Below are positions 57,928-64,000 of a stretch of DNA of 64,000 nucleotides, piece by piece (position 1 is the stretch's first letter; each line of letters begins with the position of its first letter). The notes below the pieces were generated by a model. The model was given only the letters and a program-made list of their open reading frames with translations, made no database searches and had not been told where the DNA came from. The stretch comes from Streptomyces flavofungini. Its GTDB lineage: Bacteria; Actinomycetota; Actinomycetes; Streptomycetales; Streptomycetaceae. The position numbers were made by a program, and so were the translations under genes. Where the stretch lies: NCBI RefSeq assembly GCF_014650815.1, contig NZ_BMVR01000013.1:186001-250000 (forward strand), in the 5' to 3' direction.

Positions 57928-58731
57928 TTACGCGGCAGCGCGCCGCCCCGCCCCCTCCGGCACACACCCGGTCCGAGCCACCCTGCTCACCGTGTCCCCG
58001 CACACAGCCGCGGCCACCAGGCCCGCCGCGTGGGCGGCGAGACCGGCGCGGCCGTTGCCCGCGACGACGGCCGCGCCCAGGGCCGCGCCGAGGGCGTGCG
58101 CCCCGGTGTCGCCGATCATCGTGCGCTGCGCCATGTCGTCGGGCAGCACGGCCGCCGCAGCGCCCATCGACGCGGCGGCGAGCGTGGCGCCCGGCCCCGC
58201 GCGCAGCAGGCCGGGGGCGCCGAGGGCGAGCACCGTTGCGGCCGCCCGGCCAGGTCGTACGTCCACGAGGTTCACGAAGTGCGCGGTACCGGCGATGACG
58301 ACACCCGCGAGCACCTTGTCGACGGGACGTTCCTTCAGCAGGGCGCCCGCGGCGAGCGCCGCCGCCGAGACGCCGAACAACTTCACAGCCCCACTGGTCA
58401 CTTCGCCCCCGCGCAGCGCCGCCAGATGCGCCCGGAACCCGCGCCGGGTGTCCCCCGCGCCCGCCACGTCGTCGTACGCCCCGCACGCCCCCGCCGCCAG
58501 CACGGCGAGGCTCGCCGCCGCGCGTTGCCGGGGGGCGAGTGCCGTCGCGCCGAGCACGGCACCGGCGGTGGCCGCGGGGCCTGCGTGCAACTCGACCGTG
58601 CGGCCTGCGAAGTTCGTCCGCTGCCAGTGGGTGGGGTCGCCGGGTGGGCGGGTGCGCAGGGCCGTCAGGACGGCGCGGGTGGCTGTGGCGGCGGTGAGGA
58701 AGGCGGTGCGGCGGCGGGTGGGGGTGATCAT
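57928..58731 (-). CDS. MraY/WecA-like membrane protein (glycosyl-1-phosphate transferase family), diverged
   Basis: A 267-residue membrane protein with about 6-7 helices, shorter than MraY (about 360). Recognisable family traits are ACGAYDDVAGAGDTRRGFRAHL (the DD motif), AHFVNLVDVRPGRA (in place of NxxDGxDG), and MIGDTGAHALGAALGAAVVAG (like GDxGSxxLG). Full-length enzymes move a phospho-sugar from a UDP-sugar to undecaprenyl phosphate. The shortened length and changed NxxD region leave activity in doubt. It lies between recN and a GT4 gene, the position of steA-mctB in Mycobacterium. Start ATG 58731. Confidence 0.75.
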   Translation of the reverse strand: MITPTRRRTAFLTAATATRAVLTALRTRPPGDPTHWQRTNFAGRTVELHAGPAATAGAVLGATALAPRQRAAASLAVLAAGACGAYDDVAGAGDTRRGFRAHLAALRGGEVTSGAVKLFGVSAAALAAGALLKERPVDKVLAGVVIAGTAHFVNLVDVRPGRAAATVLALGAPGLLRAGPGATLAAASMGAAAAVLPDDMAQRTMIGDTGAHALGAALGAAVVAGNGRAGLAAHAAGLVAAAVCGDTVSRVARTGCVPEGAGRRAAA

Positions 58732-58744
58732 GCGGGTCAGGGTA

Positions 58745-58952
58745 CGAGCCCTGCCGGGGGCTCTCCCCCCTCGGCTTGTTCGTGGGGTCCCCCCTGCTCC
58801 TCAAGGGCTCGGGGGAGATTGAGGACGAGCGCGCAGCGCGATCGGCGGCGCCCCGTCCCGCCCGCACGGGGCATCGGCCACGGGCTGGGGTCCAGGGGGG
58901 CGCAGCCGCCCCTGGTTACGGGAAGGGACGGGACTGGGGAAAGCCCCGCAGG
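58745..58952. repeat. dispersed Streptomyces-type intergenic repeat, copy 2
   Basis: Shares blocks and order with 11266-11400: ccctgccgggggct, gattgaggacgag, gcgcagc and ggttacgggaagggacggg-actgggga. In addition a unit gtcccccctgctcctcaagggctcgggggag lies inside it, resembling the small hairpin inserts. It occupies the whole space between recN and the MraY-like gene. Confidence 0.75.
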
Positions 58953-58962
58953 GCCCCCGTCC

Positions 58963-60699
58963 TCACCCGTCCCCCCGAGCCGCGGCCAGCAACTCCTCCG
59001 CATGAGCCCGAGCGGTCTCGGAATCCTCCTGCCCAGCCAGCATCCGGGACAACTCCCGCACCCGGTCCTCCCCCTCGAGAACCTGCACCCCGGACCGCGT
59101 CACGGACCCGTCGTTCGTCTTCTCGACCAGCAACTGCCGATCGGCGAACGCCGCCACCTGCGGAAGGTGGGTGACGACGACGACCTGAGCGGACTTGGCA
59201 AGCCGAGCCAACCGCCGCCCGATCTCCACGGCGGCCTTGCCCCCGACCCCCGCGTCGACCTCGTCGAAGAGGTAGGTGGGCACGGGGTCGGTCCCGGCGA
59301 AGACGACCTCGACGGCGAGCATGACGCGGGAGAGCTCACCGCCGGAGGCCCCCTTGGCGATGGGCCGCGGCGGCGCCCCGGGGTGCGGGGCGAGCAGCAG
59401 TTCGACCTCGTCGACACCGGCGGGCCCGTAGGCGACGGTACGCCCGTCGATCTCGACCCCGTCGGGATCGTCGGCCTGACGGACGTCGATGGTCACGCGC
59501 GCGTGGGGCATGGCGAGCGAGGCAAGCTCTTCGGTGACGGCGGCGGCGAACCGCGAGGCGGCCTCGACGCGCGCGTCGGTGAGCGCCCGGGCGAGCCCGG
59601 CGAGCTCGGCGCTCAAGGCGTCGCGTTCGGCGGTGAGTCCGGCGAGCCGGTCGTCGTCGCCCTCGAGTTCGACGAGCCGCGCGGAGCCGTCCTCGGCCCA
59701 GGCGAGGACGGCCCCGACGTCCTGGCCGTACTTGCGGGTGAGCTGTGTCAGGGCCGCGCGCCGCTCCTCGACGGCGGCGAGCCGCAGCGGATCGGCGTCG
59801 AGGTCGTCGGCGTACCCGGCGAGTTCACCGGCGACGTCGGAGAGCAGGATCCCGATCTCGCCGATGCGCCCGGCGAGGGCGGCGAGGGCGGGGTCGTGGG
59901 AGCGGACGGCTTCGAGGGCTCGGTGGGCGCCCGCGACGAGGGTGGTGGCGTCGACGCCTTCGGGGTCCTCGGGGTTCCCGGCGAGGGCGGCGTGGGCGAG
60001 CGTCGCGGCGGAGGCGAGGGCTTCGGCGTGGCCAAGGCGCTCGGCCTCGGCGGCGAGTTCGGTGTCCTCGCCCGCGCGGGGTTCGACGGCGGCGATCTCC
60101 TCCAGGCCGAAGCGGAGCATGTCGGCTTCCTGGGCGCGCTCGCGGGCGCGGGTGGTGATCTCGTCGAGTTCCGTGGCGACGGCCCGCAGCCTGCGGTACG
60201 CGGCGGCGTACTTGTCGAGGGGCACGGCGACGGCCTCGCCCGCGTACCGGTCGAGGGCGCCGCGCTGCCGGGCGGGCTTGAGGAGGCCTTGCTGATCGCT
60301 CTGGCCGTGTACGGCGATGAGGTCGTCGGCCAGCTCGGACAGCACACCGACCGGCACGGAGCGCCCGCCGAGGTGGGCGCGGGAGCGTCCCTCCGCGGAG
60401 ATCGTCCGGCTGACGAGGAGCGCCCCGTCGTCGAGTTCGGCCCCGGCCTCCTCGGCGCGCACGGCCGCGGCGGCGCCCGAGGGCACGCTGATGCGCCCCT
60501 CGACGACCGCCGACTTGGCGCCGATCCGCACCAGGGCGGGGTCGGCGCGCCCGCCGAGCAGCAGGCCGAGGCTCGTCACGACCATCGTCTTGCCCGCTCC
60601 GGTCTCGCCGGTCACGGCGGTGAATCCGGGCGACAGCTCGACCACCGCGTCGTCGATGACTCCGAGCGACCGTATCCGCATCTCCTCCAACACGCACAC
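58963..60699 (-). CDS. recN: DNA repair protein RecN
   Basis: A 578-residue SMC-like ATPase: MRIRSLGVIDDAVVELSPGFTAVTGETGAGKT with Walker A near residues 31-38, a central coiled coil (about 160-370), signature IAKGASGGELSRVMLA, and Walker B VPTYLFDEVDAGVGG followed by VVVVTHLPQVAAFAD. It holds broken DNA ends together in recombinational repair. Start is uncertain within GTG 60699, GTG 60693 and TTG 60690; all lie just before the conserved EEMRIRSLG. Confidence 0.96.
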   Translation of the reverse strand: MCVLEEMRIRSLGVIDDAVVELSPGFTAVTGETGAGKTMVVTSLGLLLGGRADPALVRIGAKSAVVEGRISVPSGAAAAVRAEEAGAELDDGALLVSRTISAEGRSRAHLGGRSVPVGVLSELADDLIAVHGQSDQQGLLKPARQRGALDRYAGEAVAVPLDKYAAAYRRLRAVATELDEITTRARERAQEADMLRFGLEEIAAVEPRAGEDTELAAEAERLGHAEALASAATLAHAALAGNPEDPEGVDATTLVAGAHRALEAVRSHDPALAALAGRIGEIGILLSDVAGELAGYADDLDADPLRLAAVEERRAALTQLTRKYGQDVGAVLAWAEDGSARLVELEGDDDRLAGLTAERDALSAELAGLARALTDARVEAASRFAAAVTEELASLAMPHARVTIDVRQADDPDGVEIDGRTVAYGPAGVDEVELLLAPHPGAPPRPIAKGASGGELSRVMLAVEVVFAGTDPVPTYLFDEVDAGVGGKAAVEIGRRLARLAKSAQVVVVTHLPQVAAFADRQLLVEKTNDGSVTRSGVQVLEGEDRVRELSRMLAGQEDSETARAHAEELLAAARGDG

Positions 60700-60876
60700 G
60701 ACCTTACGAGGTCAGGGGTCCGCTGTGCGACGTGCCCTGGCGTCCGTGCGGGAACGCGCAGGTGGCGAAGGCCCCGAAATCGTCACCTGTCACCCGCCGG
60801 GGTGGGGTTTTCCTCAAGGGAATTCTGCGGCGGCCCTCATGGTGGACGGTCCCCGGACCGCAGGATCATGATCGTC

Positions 60877-62229
60877 ATGAGTACTGGACTGGCGAGGGGG
60901 GCGCTGCACGCGCACCGCCCGGCGTTCATCGGCACGGCTGTCGCGGCGCTGTTCGCGGCGACCGTCGTGAGCGCGTCGACGATGATGTTGCTGACGACGA
61001 GCACGGACGGCCTTTCGCGCGAGGCCCGCGCGCGGCTCACGGAGAACAGCGTGGGCGACACGGCGACCGTGCTGCTGATCGGCTCCATCTACATGTCGAT
61101 ATTCGTGGTCGCTTCGACCATGGGTACGGCCGTGGTGCAGCAGCACCGCGAGCTGGCGCTGGTCCGCTCCATCGGTGCCAGGCCCCGCCAGGTCCGCCGC
61201 GCGGTGGCCGTGCAGTCCCTGGCCGCGTCCGTCCCCGCCGCCCTGGCCGGCTTCGCGCTCGGCGGCGTGCTGGCCCGCGGGTGGTTCCGGGGCATGGTGA
61301 CGCACGGCCTGGTCCCGGCCGAGGTGCCTTTCCGCTTCAGCTGGCTGGCGCTGCCCGTGTGCCTGGGCGTGGCCGTGGTGACCTCGGTGCTGGCCGCCGT
61401 GCTGTCCTCGCTGCGCTTCTCCCTGCTGCGGCCCGCCCGCGCGCTGCACGAGGCGGCGGCCGGGCGGCGCGGGCTCGGGCTGCTGCGGGCGCCGCTCGGG
61501 CTGCTCGCGGTCGCGGGTGGTGTCTTCCTGTCGGTACTGCTCTCGCGGCAGCCCGCGGACGAGGCGAACGAAGGGGCGTTCCTGGTCCTCATCCTGTTCT
61601 GCGTGGGCGCGGGGCTGCTCGGGCCGCGGCTCATCGGGCCCGCGGCCTGGCTGGTGTCGGCGGCCGTGGGGCGTCTGGGCGGCAGCGCGGCGCGCCTGGC
61701 GATGCTCAACGTCCGTTCCCAGCCGCGCCGTTTCTCCGCGGCGGTGGTGCCCCTGCTCCTGGTCGTCGGCTTCGGCCTCACGAAGATCGCGATGCATACG
61801 ACGGCCCAGCACCACACCGGCTCCGCGGGCAGCACGGGCGAGGTCTGGATGGACTACATGGGCACGTCGTTGTACGCGGGCTTCGCCGCGATCGCCTCGG
61901 CCAACACCCTCGCCATGATCTCCTTCGAGCGCCGCCGCGACCTGGCGCTGCTGCGGGTCGTGGGCTCCCAGCGGCGCCAGGTGCGGGCGATGGCGGCCTG
62001 GGAGGCGGTGGTCGTGGCCGGGACGGCGCTGCTGATCGGCGCCGCGATCTCGCTGGCGACCCTCGCCCCGATGCTCAGCACGGCCTTCGGCTCGGCGGTC
62101 CCGCATCTGCCGTGGGCGGTGCCGACGGGCATAGCCACCGGCACCCTGCTCCTGGCCCTCGGCGCCACGGGCCTGCCGGTCGCCTTGGTGCTACGTCGCC
62201 GGGCGATAGCGGTGGTGAACGGCACCTGA
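60877..62229 (+). CDS. FtsX-like permease domain protein (MacB-type), orphan
   Basis: A 450-residue membrane protein with two FtsX-type units of about four helices each: IYMSIFVVASTMGTAVVQQHRELALVRSIGARPRQVRRAV in the first and FAAIASANTLAMISFERRRDLALLRVVGSQRRQVRAMAAWE in the second. The paired RELALVRSIGA/RDLALLRVVGS motifs are the coupling helices that touch an ABC ATPase. No ATPase gene is adjacent, so the partner is elsewhere or the gene is a relic. Start ATG 60877 has an AGGA 11 bp upstream; ATG 60868 is possible. A repeat-type hairpin follows. Confidence 0.85.
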   Translation: MSTGLARGALHAHRPAFIGTAVAALFAATVVSASTMMLLTTSTDGLSREARARLTENSVGDTATVLLIGSIYMSIFVVASTMGTAVVQQHRELALVRSIGARPRQVRRAVAVQSLAASVPAALAGFALGGVLARGWFRGMVTHGLVPAEVPFRFSWLALPVCLGVAVVTSVLAAVLSSLRFSLLRPARALHEAAAGRRGLGLLRAPLGLLAVAGGVFLSVLLSRQPADEANEGAFLVLILFCVGAGLLGPRLIGPAAWLVSAAVGRLGGSAARLAMLNVRSQPRRFSAAVVPLLLVVGFGLTKIAMHTTAQHHTGSAGSTGEVWMDYMGTSLYAGFAAIASANTLAMISFERRRDLALLRVVGSQRRQVRAMAAWEAVVVAGTALLIGAAISLATLAPMLSTAFGSAVPHLPWAVPTGIATGTLLLALGATGLPVALVLRRRAIAVVNGT

Positions 62230-62238
62230 CATGCGGGC

Positions 62239-62300
62239 GCTGGGGTGGAGCGCCCCGAAGGGGCGCGGGGAACTGCGCGACCAGCCACAACGGACCCGCA
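62239..62300. repeat. common Streptomyces 3' repeat with terminator-like hairpin
   Basis: Contains gcgccccgaaggggcgcgggg, a 7-bp stem (62250-62256 with 62260-62266) with a GAA loop, then aactgcgcgaccagccacaa, a phrase widely repeated in Streptomyces genomes. It sits just after the permease gene and may act as its terminator against the converging nadK gene. Confidence 0.8.
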
Positions 62301-62327
62301 GGTTACACACTGCGCCCCAGCGGAGCG

Positions 62328-63233
62328 TCATTGCGGCGCCCCCCGCCACCCCGAGACCGGCAGGGCGAACTTCGCCACGAGCCGGTCGGTGAACGACGCG
62401 TGGTGCAGCCGCGCGAGCCGCACCGGCACGGCACCCCGGCGCACCTCCACACGCGCCCCGGCGGGCAGTTCGACGGTCCGCCGCCCGTCGCACCACAGCA
62501 CCCCGTGCGGCGTGTGCGGCTGGACCTCGACGGCGAGGACGGAGTCCGGCGAGGTCACCAGCGGCTTGGCGAAGAGGGCGTGTGCGCTGATCGGCACCAT
62601 GAGCAGCGCCTCGACCTCCGGCCACACCACGGGCCCGCCCGCCGAGAAGGCGTACGCGGTCGAGCCGGTCGGTGTCGCGCACACGATGCCGTCGCAGCCG
62701 AAGCCGGTCACGGGACGGCCGTCGATCTCCAGGACGACCTCGAGCATCCGCTCGGCCGACATCTTCTGCACGGCGGCCTCGTTGAGGGCCCAGTCGCGGT
62801 GCACGACGTCGCCGTTGCTGTGCACGACGACATCGACGGTCATGCGCTCCTCGACCTCGTACGCCTTGGTGACGACGCGGTCGACGACCTTGTCCAGGTC
62901 GTCCCGTTCGGCCTCGGCGAGGAAGCCGACGCGGCCGAGGTTCACGCCGAGCATCGGCACCCCGGAGGCGCGGGCGAACTCCGCGCCGCGCAGCAGGGTC
63001 CCGTCACCGCCGAGCACGATGAGGAGTTCGCAGGCGTCGAGGCACGCGGGGGTCGCCTCCTTGACCAGCTCCACCTCGTCGGGCAGCGGCAGGTCCGCCG
63101 CCTCCGCCTCCAGGACCCGCACGCCGAGGCCGCTGCGCAGCAGCCCCTGCACGACGAGTTCGGCGCTGCGGATGGCCGCGGGCCTGCCAGTGTGCGCCAG
63201 GAGAAAAACAGTACGAGCTCGGGTCTGACTCAA
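62328..63233 (-). CDS. nadK: NAD kinase
   Basis: A 301-residue enzyme making NADP from NAD. The family motifs are LLIVLGGDGTLLRGAEFA (GGDG loop), VNLGRVGFLAE, and TGFGCDGIVCATPTGSTAYAFSAGGPVVWPEVEA (substrate site, with the NE/D motif ALNEAAVQ). The start TTG 63233 overlaps the tlyA stop codon (TTGA) and reads SQTRARTVFLLAHTGRPAAI, the usual family opening. tlyA-nadK-recN order is also that of Mycobacterium. Confidence 0.96.
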   Translation of the reverse strand: MSQTRARTVFLLAHTGRPAAIRSAELVVQGLLRSGLGVRVLEAEAADLPLPDEVELVKEATPACLDACELLIVLGGDGTLLRGAEFARASGVPMLGVNLGRVGFLAEAERDDLDKVVDRVVTKAYEVEERMTVDVVVHSNGDVVHRDWALNEAAVQKMSAERMLEVVLEIDGRPVTGFGCDGIVCATPTGSTAYAFSAGGPVVWPEVEALLMVPISAHALFAKPLVTSPDSVLAVEVQPHTPHGVLWCDGRRTVELPAGARVEVRRGAVPVRLARLHHASFTDRLVAKFALPVSGWRGAPQ

Positions 63234-64000
63234 CGGGGCCCCTCCGCCACGGCACGGTCGACGTCCGCCGGGTCGAGTTCCGGCGCCCCGGCGCGCAGCC
63301 ACAGAAAGTACTCGACATTGCCGGAGGGTCCGGGCAGCGGGCTCGCGGTCACTCCGCGCACCCCGAGGCCGAGCCCCCACGCCTGCCGTGCCACGGTCCG
63401 CACGGCCTCGGCCCGCAGCTCCTCGCTGCGCACCACACCTCCGCTGCCGAGGCGCTCCTTGCCGACCTCGAACTGCGGCTTCACCATCAGGACGAGGTCC
63501 GCGTCGGGCGCCGCGCACCGCGCGAGGGCGGGCAGCACGAGCCCCAGCGGGATGAAGGACAGGTCGCCGACGACCAGGTCGACGGGGATGTCGTCGATGA
63601 GGTCGAGCGTCAACTCGCGTACGTTCGTACGGTCCTTGACGGTGACCCGGTCGTCGCTCTGCAGCGACCAGGCGAGCTGGCCGTAGCCGACGTCGACGGC
63701 GACGACGTGGGCGACGCCCGCGCGCAGCAGCACGTCGGTGAAGCCGCCGGTGGAGGCGCCCGCGTCGAGGGCGCGCCGGCCCTCGACGGCGAGCCCTTCC
63801 GGTACGAAGGCCTTGAGGGCGCCGGCGAGCTTGTGGCCGCCGCGCGAGACGTAGTCGGGATCGTCGTCGTCCTGGGTGACGACGATCGCGGCGGCCGTCT
63901 CCACCTGCGTGGCCGCTTTGGTCGCGAGGGTCTTGCCGACACTCACCCGGCCGGCGGCGATCAGCTGGCTTGCGTGCTCGCGCGAGCGCGCCAGCTTCCG
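63230..64000 (-). CDS. tlyA: TlyA family rRNA methyltransferase/putative hemolysin, partial
   Basis: The gene runs off the right edge; about 257 C-terminal residues are inside. At the edge the frame reads KLARSREHASQLIAAGRVSVG, the end of the N-terminal S4 RNA-binding domain. The FtsJ-like methyltransferase domain follows: DYVSRGGHKLAGALKAF, LDAGASTGGFTDVLLRAGVAHVVAVDVGYGQ (SAM site), GDLSFIPLGLVLPAL and VKPQFEVGKE. TlyA 2'-O-methylates rRNA, which in Mycobacterium affects capreomycin sensitivity. The internal ATG-like start at 63946 is only an edge effect. It is coupled to nadK. Confidence 0.94.
   Translation of the reverse strand, partial: RKLARSREHASQLIAAGRVSVGKTLATKAATQVETAAAIVVTQDDDDPDYVSRGGHKLAGALKAFVPEGLAVEGRRALDAGASTGGFTDVLLRAGVAHVVAVDVGYGQLAWSLQSDDRVTVKDRTNVRELTLDLIDDIPVDLVVGDLSFIPLGLVLPALARCAAPDADLVLMVKPQFEVGKERLGSGGVVRSEELRAEAVRTVARQAWGLGLGVRGVTASPLPGPSGNVEYFLWLRAGAPELDPADVDRAVAEGPR

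Noticed and set aside
57562..62229. Very long plus-strand open frame of about 1550 codons across the recN region
   Set aside because: Only its last part (from 60877) encodes the FtsX-type permease. The rest is antisense to recN and runs through repeats; open frames of this kind are expected from G/C-biased third positions.

Overview
The window is a piece of a high-GC actinobacterial chromosome, almost certainly Streptomyces. Signs are very strong G/C bias at third codon positions, many GTG and TTG starts, ATGA/GTGA gene overlaps, a Streptomyces subtilisin inhibitor (SSI) gene beside two streptogrisin-type proteases, a SepF-like protein, two Rpf-LysM secreted proteins, and the conserved block der-plsC-cmk-tyrA-aroH ... 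rluB-scpB-scpA-parA-ald ... pyrG ... recN-nadK-tlyA, which also follows the Mycobacterium gene order. No rRNA, tRNA, CRISPR array, transposase or phage gene was found.

Layout. 1-5.6 kb: end of a membrane protein, an AAA ATPase, an SSI inhibitor, a frameshifted LuxR-type pseudogene carrying a 38-bp perfect palindrome, and two secreted S1 proteases (the second is sprB). 5.6-7.8 kb: a DUF1684 gene, then two divergent genes (flavin monooxygenase and amino-acid-type binding protein) that have both lost their 5' ends at one point. 7.9-16.1 kb: DUF5685 protein, SepF-like protein, glutaryl-CoA dehydrogenase, drug exporter, mannosyltransferase-like protein, PAP2 phosphatase, I78 inhibitor. 16.6-29.8 kb: an orphan ctaD, a WYL regulator broken by a 35-bp repeat, a glycosyltransferase pair, and a divergent branched-chain-type ABC system in which two permeases and one ATPase are fused in one 1099-residue protein, followed by two Rpf-LysM genes. 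30.4-47 kb: housekeeping core (Der, PlsC, CMK, TyrA, AroH, RluB, ScpAB, ParA, Ald) interleaved with a DUF6529-Rieske pair and two tail-to-tail nucleotidyltransferase genes, one of them broken. 47-64 kb: NB-ARC/TPR protein, Nudix hydrolase, CTP synthase, GH15 enzyme, PucR regulator, glycosyltransferase, MraY-like protein, RecN, FtsX-type permease, NAD kinase, and TlyA running off the edge.

The most notable theme is the activity of short hairpin-forming repeats. Related elements sit between genes and inside genes: one disrupts the WYL regulator, two have entered the nucleotidyltransferase genes in frame, and two (one apparently nested) have lengthened the N-terminus of the kleisin ScpA while keeping it open. 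Other unusual points are the LivH-LivM-LivG fusion with a ~260-residue Pro/Thr-rich linker, Walker A Lys-to-Arg changes in LivF and the NB-ARC protein, a ribbon-helix-helix-like partner next to ParA in the scpAB operon, and an 8-bp minisatellite at the stop codon of an rpf-like gene. All functions are read from sequence and family knowledge; no search was run.
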